A stretch of DNA of 64,000 nucleotides from Porcipelethomonas sp051893655 (GTDB taxonomy: Bacteria > Bacillota > Clostridia > Oscillospirales > Ruminococcaceae): NCBI RefSeq assembly GCF_051893655.1, contig NZ_JBJFHN010000130.1, forward strand, positions 17,672-81,671. The letters run 5' to 3'. The number at the start of each line of letters is the position of its first letter. Position 1 is the stretch's first letter. Below, in pieces: positions 43,801 to 51,931 of this stretch. The notes below the pieces were generated by a model. The model made no database searches. It worked only from the letters and a program-made list of their open reading frames with translations, and was not told the DNA's origin. The position numbers were made by a program, and so were the translations under genes.

Positions 43801-45546
43801 TATATCAACTATTCAATTGATGTTAATCCTAAGGCGGAACTTCTTTCAAATAATGGTAAAATTACTGTAAGCGATAAGATTAATTATCAGTATAATGCTT
43901 TTGTTCCTACATTAGTAGAAGTAAAAATATACAGTGTGGAAACTGACAGCAATGGTATTGAACAGCTCACAGAGCTTGATCCGTCAAAATATAATTTAAG
44001 CTATGCAAATGATGGTATTGATGCAACATTCAAAGTTGAACTTCCGGATAAAACTCATCTGAAAATTCATTACAGATATCATTGTGTTTACAAAAATCCT
44101 GAATGGTTTGAACCTAATGACAACGGTGTTGACATTTACAATTCAGCTGTTCTGGAATTTGACAGCAGCAGCCAGAATGCTTCATATACTGACAGATATT
44201 ATCTGAACAATGAAAGTGCAGCACATGCTATTGCAGATGACTATCTGAAAATTGAAAAGGTTGATGCAGACAACTATGGTGTAAAGCTTTCAGGTGCTGA
44301 ATTTTCACTTTACAAGTGGGACGGCACTCAATGGCTGGTAATGACAAATATAACAAGTGCTGATGACGGAAGCAAGATTCCGGAATGGAGTGCTGAAACC
44401 ACAGGTGGTTCAGAAGGGGAACAGACTGCAGCTTATAATATTTCTACAGGAAGTGACGGAAAGGCAATGCTTCCGGAAGTTGAAGACGGGGTACTTTATA
44501 AAATAGTTGAGGCTAATGCTCCGACCGATTATATCAAATCAATAATTCCTCATTATTTTGCAGAAAACAGCTGCCCGACTTCTTTGCCGTCAGATGTTAA
44601 AACTGCAGATGTGAAAGTTCTCTTAAAAGGTGGAATTATTACAATCACAAATGAAAAGATGCAGAAAACAGAAATAGAAGTTCAGAAATTCTGGCACGAT
44701 CCTCCGGGATTTTCCGGTATTCATGATCCTGTTGAGGTTGAGCTGTTTCAGTCTAAAAAAGATCCGTCTGGTAAGATTGATGGTCCGGAAATTATATTTA
44801 ATTTTCATGATAATCAAGATAATCATATTACCAGATCATTCACAGTTCAACGTGGTGCAGATTTAGTAATTGATATTCGAACATTTATGTCATGGTATAA
44901 ATCCTATCCAACAATTTATCTTACTAAAAATGGAACGACTGAAGAAGTTAATATTTTCAACAATAATGTGGATGGATTCTCATGGAATGCAAATGCAAAT
45001 TGGTCATGGTTTACGGAGCGTCCTGATGGATGGCAATATATTGAAGAAGATTATTCAACATATATTTTAGGGTTCAGTAATGTAACAACTGATATGATAT
45101 GGGATATAACCTTCGATTATGCACGTGAAATATCTGATTATGCTGTATTTATCGGAAATGAGGAAATGGGTGTTCCTATAACCGGTATCCCGGATGATGC
45201 TGTTTCAGTTGGCACTGCATTATTAACAAACGATAACAGCTGGTCATATAAGTGGGATAATATTCCTGCAACTGATGAATTCGGATATAATTACTATTAT
45301 TATGTCAGAGAGAATACAACAGTTACAAGCTATACCCCAAGCTATGATAATAACGGAGCAAACAATGGCATCATTTATATTACAAACAGAGGCGAAGGAT
45401 ATACAAATGAAATGCCTGAAACAGGAGGAACCGGAAATAAACATATTATAATTATCGGTGTAATATTAATTTCAGGTTCATCTGCATTTTACCTCCTCAG
45501 TAAGCGGCGCAGAAGACGTAAGGAACGTTTTAAATCACGCTGTTAA
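40861..45546 (+). CDS. Large LPxTG-type pilus adhesin with N-terminal His/Cys repeats
   Basis: A 1561-residue cell-wall-anchored surface protein, likely the pilus tip or shaft-associated adhesin. An N-terminal hydrophobic segment (residues 21-47) acts as a signal or anchor. Residues 51-149 hold five repeats of H-x-H-x3-C-Y followed by a further Cys (HTHSEDCY, HQHSEDCY, HTHSDECY, HTHTAECY, HTHTDECY). A Glu/Thr linker follows, then several beta-sandwich modules of the isopeptide/DUF11 kind up to about 1120, a SpaA-like domain near 1128 (LKIEKVDADNYGVKLSGAEF) and a Cna-B-like domain near 1269. The sorting signal is MPETG (1518-1522), a membrane helix and an Arg-rich tail. The target is unknown. 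Confidence 0.9.
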   Translation: MQNINNIVQNFLHKHKNDQRYLFVLILLSVMVIAIVCSSLITPAVSMTGELVCQKEQHTHSEDCYAETLICTEDTEGHQHSEDCYTTETKLVCGLEEDENHTHSDECYTTETVLNCDIPEKEPHTHTAECYERELICGKEEHTHTDECYKSPPAETESTKEAEEETQTDENPEETEKNEPEVIIIDPIDAERDTLLNSVKVKTFKSRNTYSVNGNVTVIDEISVDFGNFIKSVTHKEVAGASSQTNVKTVKFTINYNLPENTLMNNSTNRQIHCLLPDNVVITEEKSGIVRKEGQEIGTYKITDDGYIIIDFDQNFVKDGSASISGDISFNADVYKTDENSNYETVTIGRVSDNIPFLQETAPSNDLSVNKLYNGYDRSTKKVSYTVEIKSYNGSGDGNITVTDSFPSYINRSLIHLDWNDGDTAVFTKTASDGSTSEVSGTVSVADDGTVTITGLPALGTNESYSIDYTASLTPGTQDTLIKADNSISVSNGTLTDEKTCYAEAAVNCGITKEGKYNDRSDMVEWTISVTNPFGDALDGYSISDDMLGITVNGLKIKDSNGNIIETLDDSNNWSGTTGSLDKSTNTFSFSASSNGAKYTLVYETKLPDRSAIADNTVSNKAVLKNGDTEINAPQANASIWADRQYVNKSCRSSSYDASGNVIIDWLAKLEFQTGDFNGQTYNDTMTADSNYHYMTSQQKDALNLVGYKSDYSMVNLEKDTDYTIKWYDVNGNEIANDTDDIYSFEIVFADTDKISELCDIYIYYSAMGITENMTEGSERLFSNKAEFAGIESTAQYREYKKEPFSKFDCSISNQISSSNETYHNTNDLEKDENGNIILKWYIDVNESHYFLADTDAVMTDILPAGTVLNERSVRYGDWSTGNYSLVENSTMTYTISENENGQQIVEFTVPGSLHNGNKFRIDYSVTVSEEYMKQNKDARGRTSFKNTITDGIYTSEQTQVLERSLITKTGSDPSDSYDGYINYSIDVNPKAELLSNNGKITVSDKINYQYNAFVPTLVEVKIYSVETDSNGIEQLTELDPSKYNLSYANDGIDATFKVELPDKTHLKIHYRYHCVYKNPEWFEPNDNGVDIYNSAVLEFDSSSQNASYTDRYYLNNESAAHAIADDYLKIEKVDADNYGVKLSGAEFSLYKWDGTQWLVMTNITSADDGSKIPEWSAETTGGSEGEQTAAYNISTGSDGKAMLPEVEDGVLYKIVEANAPTDYIKSIIPHYFAENSCPTSLPSDVKTADVKVLLKGGIITITNEKMQKTEIEVQKFWHDPPGFSGIHDPVEVELFQSKKDPSGKIDGPEIIFNFHDNQDNHITRSFTVQRGADLVIDIRTFMSWYKSYPTIYLTKNGTTEEVNIFNNNVDGFSWNANANWSWFTERPDGWQYIEEDYSTYILGFSNVTTDMIWDITFDYAREISDYAVFIGNEEMGVPITGIPDDAVSVGTALLTNDNSWSYKWDNIPATDEFGYNYYYYVRENTTVTSYTPSYDNNGANNGIIYITNRGEGYTNEMPETGGTGNKHIIIIGVILISGSSAFYLLSKRRRRRKERFKSRC
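41011..41307 (+). repeat. Five H-x-H-x3-C-Y repeats within the adhesin
   Basis: The units are spaced about 18-24 residues apart, each with two His and two Cys that could bind a metal ion or make disulfides. The DNA units have diverged (catactcatagtgaagattg and relatives), so this is an old protein repeat and not a recent DNA expansion. Confidence 0.85.
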
Positions 45547-45579
45547 AATAAAATTTTTAAATGGAAAGGAAATGATTTT

Positions 45580-47094
45580 ATGAAAAAAACCAGACGCTTT
45601 TTAAGTATTATGCTTATTGCAGTTATGACATTTTGCTTAAGTGCATTTTCCGCTTCTGCCGATGATTTTACTATTACTGTTACAAATGAAAATACGGCAG
45701 TGTCAATTGATGGTATAGAGTACAAAGCATATAAAGTGTTCAATGTTACTTTTGACCTTAGTGCTGATGCGTACACTTATAGTACTGATAATACCTGTCT
45801 TAGCACAAATTATGGTTCATACAATATCAATAATATTAGTGAATCCAATGCACAGGAATTCGGTAATTATGTGTACACAACATTTATAAAGGATCAGACA
45901 GTTGCAGATACAGTAAATCAGGGCAGTGCAACAGCTTCCGGACAGTCTGCTGTTATTACAGTTCCGTCTGCGGGATACTATGTAGTTTTCGGTACTGCTA
46001 AGAATTTAAGCGGCAATGCCGGAGATGATGTTGTTACATCACTTGTAATGCTTGATACAGCTTCTCCAGATGCAAACGTTAAAACTAAGCTTGATGCACC
46101 GTCACTTACTAAAAAGATTCAGCATAATGATGATGATTCATGGGGTGTTGTAGGCGATAACCAGATTGGTGATGTTGTTAATTTCCGCCTCGAATCAAAG
46201 GTTCCGGACCTTAATGGTTACAGTGACTATACTTATGTTATCCATGATACTATGACCAGCGGTCTTGGATTCAATCAGGGTTCAGTATCTGTAAAGGTTA
46301 ATGACACTGATGTACTTGCTTCATCATATTATACAGTTAATGCTGTGGCAGGAGGACAGGCACTTACTGTTGATTTTGACATCAATAAGGCTGTTACAGA
46401 TGGTGTGATCGCAAAGAATGATGTTCTTTATACATATTATTCTGCAACACTTAATACCAGTGCCTTAGTATCTGGCGGTGCAGTTGACACAACAAATCAC
46501 AATGACAATACAGCTTATCTTGAATATTCCAATAATCCTTATGATACATCATCAAATGGAAGAACACCTGATTCAAAAGTTTATGACTGGACTTATCAGT
46601 TTACAATCAATAAGGTTGATAAAAATGGAAATCCATTAAAGGGTGCAGGCTTCACAGTTAAGGATAATGACACAGTTATAAAATTTACTAAAAAAGACGG
46701 AACAAATTATGTCGTTGACCCGAACGGAAGTGTAACAGAAATAGTAACTGATGCAACCGGTTCATTTACAATTCTTGGTCTGGACGATAATACAAAGTAT
46801 ACACTGGAAGAAACAACTGTTCCAAGCGGATACAGCAAATGTGAAGATGTTGATGTGACATTTGCTTCAACTTATAATACAGACGGCAATGAACTTTCAA
46901 CTCTTACAGCTACTGTAAATAATGCCAAGGAGCATTCGGGTCTTACTGCTAAAATCGAAAACCTTTCAGGCTCAAAGCTTGTAGGTACTGGCGGTATAGG
47001 TACGACAGTTTTCTATGTAGTCGGTGGAGTTATAATGGTCGGTGCAGCTGTTATCCTTATTACCAGAAAACGTATGAAGAACAAGGGAATGTAA
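45580..47094 (+). CDS. Major pilin (SpaH/EbpB type) with LVGTG sorting signal
   Basis: A 504-residue pilus backbone protein. The signal peptide is at residues 1-28, cut near SASADD. A pilin N-terminal domain follows (YKAYKVFNVTFD), then an isopeptide-forming domain (TKLDAPSLTKKIQ, VNFRLESKVPD, YVIHDTMTSGLGF) and a SpaA-like domain (INKVDKNGNPLKGAGFTVKD, YTLEETTVPSGY). The sorting signal at 467-471 is LVGTG instead of LPxTG, followed by a hydrophobic helix and RKRMKNK. A class C sortase gene follows, after a strong hairpin. It is preceded by GGAAAGGAA. Confidence 0.93.
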   Translation: MKKTRRFLSIMLIAVMTFCLSAFSASADDFTITVTNENTAVSIDGIEYKAYKVFNVTFDLSADAYTYSTDNTCLSTNYGSYNINNISESNAQEFGNYVYTTFIKDQTVADTVNQGSATASGQSAVITVPSAGYYVVFGTAKNLSGNAGDDVVTSLVMLDTASPDANVKTKLDAPSLTKKIQHNDDDSWGVVGDNQIGDVVNFRLESKVPDLNGYSDYTYVIHDTMTSGLGFNQGSVSVKVNDTDVLASSYYTVNAVAGGQALTVDFDINKAVTDGVIAKNDVLYTYYSATLNTSALVSGGAVDTTNHNDNTAYLEYSNNPYDTSSNGRTPDSKVYDWTYQFTINKVDKNGNPLKGAGFTVKDNDTVIKFTKKDGTNYVVDPNGSVTEIVTDATGSFTILGLDDNTKYTLEETTVPSGYSKCEDVDVTFASTYNTDGNELSTLTATVNNAKEHSGLTAKIENLSGSKLVGTGGIGTTVFYVVGGVIMVGAAVILITRKRMKNKGM

Positions 47095-47134
47095 TTTTAT
47101 TTGTAAGTTAAAAAATCAGTCCATAAATATCGTT

Positions 47135-47160
47135 TGTCCGCAGAGACTTCTCTGCGGACA
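47135..47160 (+). other. Stem-loop between major pilin and sortase genes
   Basis: TGTCCGCAGAG (47135-47145) pairs perfectly with CTCTGCGGACA (47150-47160) around ACTT. No T run follows, so it is not a standard terminator. It probably stabilises the 3' end of the pilin message or limits read-through, giving more pilin than sortase. Confidence 0.7.
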
Positions 47161-47177
47161 GCGTTAGGGAGCGTCTC

Positions 47178-48044
47178 ATGAAAGCTAAGAGAAAAAATTC
47201 TATATCTACAATAATTTTAATACTGTTTTTTTTCGTGGGACTCTCCGTAATGCTGTATCCTTCAGTAAGCGACTACTGGAATTCAAGAGCCCAGAACCAT
47301 GCGATTGAAAATTATGATCAGATTTTGAATAACATGGAAGGCGCTGATTACCGCAGAATGCTGACAGCTTCCAAAAACTATAATAAAAAGCTGAAAGCTC
47401 TGCCATCTCCGCTTGAAAACTATGATGAAATAGAGGGCTATGAGAATACACTGGATGTAACAGGCACAGGTATTATGGGATATATAACAATACCCAAAAT
47501 AAATGTTGAGCTTCCTATATATCATGGAACGAGTGATGAAGTACTTAACGTGGCTGTGGGGCATATTCAGGGGTCAACTCTTCCTATAGGAGGATCAGGT
47601 ACTCACTGTGTTATATCTGCCCACAGAGGACTCCCGTCGGCAAAGCTTTTCAGTGACCTTGATCAGCTGGATATAGGAGATACTTTTACTATTACCGTTC
47701 TTGATGAAGTTTTAACATATTCTGTGGATAAAATATCTGTTGTAAAACCTGATGAAACTGATAATCTTAAAATTTCTGACGGAAGGGATTATGTGACTCT
47801 TGTTACATGTACGCCATACGGCGTTAATACGCACCGCCTGCTTGTAAGAGGCACAAGAATTGAAACAGCATCACAAGCTTCAGTCAGAGTATCGGCTGAT
47901 GCAGTTCAGGTTGAACCGATTCTGGTGGCTCCAGCTATTGCGGCACCGTTTCTTTTAATATTATTTGTAATTTTAATGGCAGGCGGATTCCGGAAAAAAA
48001 GAAACCCAAAGGATGGTGACAGCTTTGAAAAAGAAGATTTCTAA
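47178..48044 (+). CDS. Class C (pilin-polymerising) sortase
   Basis: A 288-residue transpeptidase that links pilin subunits. An N-terminal membrane helix (residues 11-30) and a C-terminal one (about 250-272) are typical of class C. The catalytic triad is visible: His149 in SAHRGLPSAKLFSDL, Cys211 in TLVTCTPYGVNTHRL, and Arg in LLVRGTR. A lid-like segment precedes YHGTSDEVLNVAVGH. The gene overlaps the minor pilin gene by about 20-32 bases. AGGGAG lies 8 bases before the ATG. Confidence 0.95.
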   Translation: MKAKRKNSISTIILILFFFVGLSVMLYPSVSDYWNSRAQNHAIENYDQILNNMEGADYRRMLTASKNYNKKLKALPSPLENYDEIEGYENTLDVTGTGIMGYITIPKINVELPIYHGTSDEVLNVAVGHIQGSTLPIGGSGTHCVISAHRGLPSAKLFSDLDQLDIGDTFTITVLDEVLTYSVDKISVVKPDETDNLKISDGRDYVTLVTCTPYGVNTHRLLVRGTRIETASQASVRVSADAVQVEPILVAPAIAAPFLLILFVILMAGGFRKKRNPKDGDSFEKEDF

Positions 48045-49047
48045 GTATTTAATTATTTGTCTGACCTTGATTATTTTCAGCTGTTTTCCGGTTTCGGCTG
48101 AGGGTGATAAAGCAGATACACTTACAATAACGTGTCAGAAGGAAGACGTAGTATTAAGTGATATGACATGGAGTATTTACAGAGTGGCGGATATTTCATC
48201 CGGAAAAAAATATACTTTTACTGAAACCTTCAGTAAATATCCGGTGTCTATTAATAACCTGTCCACATCTCAGCTTCAGGCAGCAGCAGTAACTCTTGAA
48301 ACATATGTACAGGCAGATAAAATAACACCCCTAAAAACTGGTAAGACAAACGAGGATGGAAAAATTGTGTTCAGCGGACTTGATTTCGGACTTTATCTTA
48401 TTACCGGCGAATCAGTGGTAGTGGATGATATGTATTACATGCCGTCTCCGTCTCTGGTTGAACTTTCTGATGATGACAGTACCGGAATTGACTGGAGATA
48501 TGATGTTAATACTGTTCCCAAACTTAAGGTTATGCCGGCATCAATGAGAATTTACAATTTTGACTGTACTGTAAAAAAAATCTGGACTAATGATGATGTG
48601 AACAGCCGTCCGGAATCTGTTAAAGCTGTACTGCTTAAAAATGGTGTGGAATATGACAGTGCAGTATTAAATGAAAGCAATAATTGGGAGAATGTCTGGG
48701 AGAATCTTTCGTCTGAATATAAATGGTCAGTTGTTGAAGAAAATGTACCGGCAAATTATAATGTAACATATACAGAAAATGAAATTATGGTAAATAACAA
48801 TATAGACAGTGATAAGGAATTTGTGATTAATAATACTTATGCTCCTGTTCCTGTTCCTGTTCCTGTTTCTGTTTCTGCTGCACTTACTGAGCCGGTTTCT
48901 GTAACATCAGCTGAAACAAATACTCAAAAGCTTCCGCAAACAGGACAATTATGGTGGCCTGTTCCGGTAATGTCAGCAGCGGGACTTATCATGCTTTCTG
49001 CCGGATGGAAAATAAATTCTGACAAGAGGCATAAAAATGAAAAGTAA
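48013..49047 (+). CDS. Minor pilin with Cna-B domain and LPQTG sorting signal
   Basis: A 344-residue secreted protein. The signal peptide is KKKISKYLIICLTLIIFSC and on to PVSA. A pilin N-terminal domain (WSIYRVADIS, FSGLDFGLYLITGES) is followed by a Cna-B-like domain (VKKIWTNDDVNSRPESVKAVLL), a Pro-Val repeat and the sorting signal LPQTG at about 307-311, then a membrane helix and basic tail. The ATG at 48013 has no spacing to a ribosome binding site; a TTG at 48025 has GGTGA 6 bases before it and may be the true start. It overlaps both neighbouring sortase genes. Confidence 0.9.
   Translation: MVTALKKKISKYLIICLTLIIFSCFPVSAEGDKADTLTITCQKEDVVLSDMTWSIYRVADISSGKKYTFTETFSKYPVSINNLSTSQLQAAAVTLETYVQADKITPLKTGKTNEDGKIVFSGLDFGLYLITGESVVVDDMYYMPSPSLVELSDDDSTGIDWRYDVNTVPKLKVMPASMRIYNFDCTVKKIWTNDDVNSRPESVKAVLLKNGVEYDSAVLNESNNWENVWENLSSEYKWSVVEENVPANYNVTYTENEIMVNNNIDSDKEFVINNTYAPVPVPVPVSVSAALTEPVSVTSAETNTQKLPQTGQLWWPVPVMSAAGLIMLSAGWKINSDKRHKNEK
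48844..48879 (+). repeat. Hexanucleotide repeat CCTGTT in the minor pilin
   Basis: Four exact CCTGTT copies (48844-48867) are followed by two near copies (TCTGTT, TCTGCT). They encode a Pro-Val/Ser-Val linker before the wall anchor. Copy changes would alter linker length without shifting frame. Confidence 0.9.
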
Positions 49048-49642
49048 AATCGGAGTAATATTTATTATAACTGGGGCAGTGCTTATTGCATCGGCATTGT
49101 CCCTTGTTTTCTATAACATACATACTGACAAAAGTGCTGAGGATTATTCTTTAAAAATTCTTGAAGAGCTTGAACACCAGATTCCTGAACTTGAAAATCC
49201 TTTTGATGAAATAAATTCAGTTGACAATCAGCTTGTTCCTGATAAAGATATGAAGCTTCTGACAGCGGACGGACATAATTATATAGGGATTTTACATATA
49301 CCGTCTCTGGATATCAAGCTTCCGGTAATGAATAAATGGGATTATGATAATCTGAAACTTGCACCATGCAGGTACAGCGGAAATATTAATGAAAATTCGA
49401 TGATAATTGCCGGACACAATTATTCCAGTCATTTTGGAAAACTCAAACAGCTTAAGGAAAATGATGATATATACTTTATAGATGCAAACGGAAACGTTTA
49501 TGCATATAAGGTATCTGAAATTGAAATTCTTAGCGGAAATGATACTGGTAAAATGAATTCTGGTGACTGGTCTCTGACGCTTTTTACATGTACATTAAGC
49601 GGAACAGAGCGTGTAACTGTTAGATGTGACCTGTCAAAATAA
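49037..49642 (+). CDS. Second sortase of the pilus locus (class D-like or housekeeping type)
   Basis: A 201-residue sortase with a single N-terminal membrane helix (residues 5-26) and no C-terminal one. The catalytic His is in IAGHNYSSHFGKL, Cys185 is in LFTCTLSGTERV and the Arg in VTVRCD. It is shorter than the class C enzyme and probably attaches the finished pilus base to peptidoglycan, as in other two-sortase loci; the class assignment is tentative. It overlaps the minor pilin by 11 bases and ends the operon. Confidence 0.9.
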   Translation: MKSKIGVIFIITGAVLIASALSLVFYNIHTDKSAEDYSLKILEELEHQIPELENPFDEINSVDNQLVPDKDMKLLTADGHNYIGILHIPSLDIKLPVMNKWDYDNLKLAPCRYSGNINENSMIIAGHNYSSHFGKLKQLKENDDIYFIDANGNVYAYKVSEIEILSGNDTGKMNSGDWSLTLFTCTLSGTERVTVRCDLSK

Positions 49643-49767
49643 AATATTTATTGATATGCTTATTATTCATCTTCTCTTTTATACAAAAAAATTATCCGAA
49701 TGTAAATTTATTTTTATATTTGTCAAAAAAATACACTATAATGAAAGCGATTTTGTGATTTATGTCA

Positions 49768-49796
49768 TTGACAGTTCAGAAAATATATGGTAAAAT
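49768..49796 (+). promoter_or_regulatory. Promoter of the LRR-dockerin gene
   Basis: TTGACA (49768-49773) and TAAAAT (49791-49796) are 17 bases apart, about 34 bases before the ATG. It separates this gene from the pilus operon. Confidence 0.85.
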
Positions 49797-49829
49797 TCCA
49801 ATATAGTGATTGAAAGGATGGTAATTTGC

Positions 49830-51275
49830 ATGAAAATTACAAAGAAGATTTTAGGTATTGCTATGTCTGCACTTTGCTCTGTAAGTGTGATTGCAGGCGG
49901 CAGTTCATTCTCTGTTGCTGAAGCAGTAAAATACAGCAGTGAATATACTGATGGCAATTTGAAGTATGTTAAAGTCGATTTTGATGAAGATGGTACTTAT
50001 GATTATGTTCAGATAACAGGATGTGTTGACGGGGCTGAAACTGTAAATATTCCGCCGACTGAAGAAAGCCTGCCTGTAAAGGATATTGCTGCTTTTGCAT
50101 TTGGAGGTGCTGACAGTTTATATGATATAACTGTAAGCTCAAGCAATAGTTATTTCAGTGCTGACGGAGGCGTTTTATTCAATAAGGATAAGACAACAAT
50201 TTATTGTTACCCAATGGGTAAAAAGGGTACTTCCTACAGCATTCCAAGCGGTGTAGCAACTGTTGGAATAGGAACTTTTTATAACTGTGCAAATCTTACA
50301 GAAATTAAAATACCAAACAGCGTAACAGCTATAGATGGATATGCATTTTATAATTGTGCAGGTCTTACAAGTATATCATTAGGTAATGTTCAGAGCGTCG
50401 GAAACAACGCATTTTCTGGCACAGGAATTATGAATAATCAGATTATAAATAAGACCGGTCCATTATATTATGCAGATACATGGGTAATTGCATGTGACTC
50501 TGATATCACATCCGTTATGGATGAATCTACTCCTATTAAGGCTGGTACAAAAGGAATTGCAGATTATGCATTTTATGACAGCAATAAGCTTGCAAAGGTA
50601 GTTATACCAGAAAGCGTGCTTTATATTGGCGCAAGTTCATTTGCAAACTGCAGTGAGCTGTCAAGCTTGTCAATTCCAAGCAAGGTTACAAGTATAGGAA
50701 ACAATGCTTTTGAATCTTGTGTACAGCTGACAGAATTAATTATACCAGACAGCGTAAAGACAATTGGAATTGGTGCTTTTAATAAATGCTCAAAGCTTAC
50801 AACTATTCAGCTTCCGGCTAATATTAAAACTATTGAAAATAGCGTGTTTAAGAATTGTACAAGTCTGGTAAGCGTTGACATTCCAAGCAGTGTCACAAGT
50901 ATCGGGGCAGAAGCATTCTATGGCTGTTTAGGATTAACGAATATAACTATCAAAAATGCAAAGTGTGAAATTTATGATCATCCAAATACTATAAGTGATA
51001 CTGCAACTATTTATGGTTACGCAGGTTCTACTGCAGAAACTTATGCTACAAATTTCAAGAGAACTTTTTCTGAACTGGCTGGTCAGAGCGGTCTTCGCGG
51101 TGACGCTAATGAAGACGGAGTTGTCAATGTAAGAGATGCAGCGTTTATTGCAAGAAAGCTTGCAGAACAAAAGATAAGTGAACTTCCTGATTTTGCTGAC
51201 TATAACAATGATGGAACAGTAAATGTTCGTGACGCAGCAGCAATTGCAAGAGATCTTGCAAATGGAGTATTATAA
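49830..51275 (+). CDS. Secreted leucine-rich-repeat protein with C-terminal type I dockerin
   Basis: A 481-residue exported protein. I choose the ATG at 49830, 11 bases after AAAGGA. The signal peptide covers about residues 1-30. Residues 75-400 are BspA-type LRR_5 repeats with the recurring pattern IGxxAFxxCxxLTxIxIPxSVTxI (AFYNCAGLTSISL, AFNKCSKLTTIQL, AFYGCLGLTNI). The C-terminus is a dockerin with two calcium-binding segments, DANEDGVVNVRDAAFIARK and DYNNDGTVNVRDAAAIARD. Dockerins dock to cohesins on scaffoldins, so this protein should join a cellulosome-like complex. No cohesin gene is in this window. Its role may be binding and not catalysis. Confidence 0.95.
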   Translation: MKITKKILGIAMSALCSVSVIAGGSSFSVAEAVKYSSEYTDGNLKYVKVDFDEDGTYDYVQITGCVDGAETVNIPPTEESLPVKDIAAFAFGGADSLYDITVSSSNSYFSADGGVLFNKDKTTIYCYPMGKKGTSYSIPSGVATVGIGTFYNCANLTEIKIPNSVTAIDGYAFYNCAGLTSISLGNVQSVGNNAFSGTGIMNNQIINKTGPLYYADTWVIACDSDITSVMDESTPIKAGTKGIADYAFYDSNKLAKVVIPESVLYIGASSFANCSELSSLSIPSKVTSIGNNAFESCVQLTELIIPDSVKTIGIGAFNKCSKLTTIQLPANIKTIENSVFKNCTSLVSVDIPSSVTSIGAEAFYGCLGLTNITIKNAKCEIYDHPNTISDTATIYGYAGSTAETYATNFKRTFSELAGQSGLRGDANEDGVVNVRDAAFIARKLAEQKISELPDFADYNNDGTVNVRDAAAIARDLANGVL

Positions 51276-51299
51276 GTTTGATAAAATAACAGATATTTT

Positions 51300-51328
51300 C
51301 CCGGAGGTTTTGCCTCCGGGTTTTTTGT
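51300..51328 (+). terminator. Terminator of the LRR-dockerin gene
   Basis: CCCGGAGG (51300-51307) pairs perfectly with CCTCCGGG (51313-51320), loop TTTTG, then TTTTTTGTTTT. Confidence 0.95.
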
Positions 51329-51362
51329 TTTATCAAAAATTCTTTAAAATGTGATTTATCTA

Positions 51363-51392
51363 TTGAAAGTAGGTTATATTTTGTGCTATAAT
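51363..51392 (+). promoter_or_regulatory. Promoter of the ruvCAB unit
   Basis: TTGAAA (51363-51368) and TATAAT (51387-51392) are 18 bases apart. No LexA box was recognised near it. Confidence 0.78.
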
Positions 51393-51425
51393 AAAATATA
51401 AATATGTTTTTGAGGAAGTGTTTTT

Positions 51426-51905
51426 TTGCGGATACTTGGCATTGATCCCGGATATGCTATTGTGGGTTTTGGTGTTACTGATTATTCCGGAATGAATTTT
51501 GCACCTGTTGAATACGGAGCGATACTTACCGAGGCTCATACAGATTTTTCTGAACGCCTTAAATGCATTGCTGATGATATGGACTTTATTTTTGAAAAAT
51601 TTGAACCGGACTGTATGTCAATAGAAAAATTGTTTTTTACTAATAATCAGAAAACCGCTATTGATGTGGCTCAGGCAAGAGGGGTAATAGTACTGTCAGC
51701 CGTAAGGCACAGTGTTCCGGTATTTGAATATACTCCGCTACAGGTAAAACAGGCAGTTGTAGGCTATGGAAAGGCTGAAAAAAAACAGGTTATGGATATG
51801 ACAAGACGTATTTTAAAATTGGAGCAGATACCAAAGCCGGATGATGCTGCTGATGCTCTGGCACTTGCCATATGTCATGGGCACTGCTGCAAAGGCATAA
51901 GATAA
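51426..51905 (+). CDS. ruvC: Holliday junction resolvase RuvC
   Basis: RuvC cuts four-way junctions during recombination. The 159-residue protein starts with a TTG at 51426, with GAGGAAG 7 bases before it, and begins MRILGIDPGYAIVGFG, carrying the first catalytic Asp. MSIEKLFFTNNQKTAIDVAQARG supplies the catalytic Glu (in SIEKLFF), and PKPDDAADALALAICH the final acidic residues. It leads ruvC-ruvA-ruvB. Confidence 0.97.
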   Translation: MRILGIDPGYAIVGFGVTDYSGMNFAPVEYGAILTEAHTDFSERLKCIADDMDFIFEKFEPDCMSIEKLFFTNNQKTAIDVAQARGVIVLSAVRHSVPVFEYTPLQVKQAVVGYGKAEKKQVMDMTRRILKLEQIPKPDDAADALALAICHGHCCKGIR

Positions 51906-51931
51906 TATTGAAAATGAGTAAGGTGAAATAA

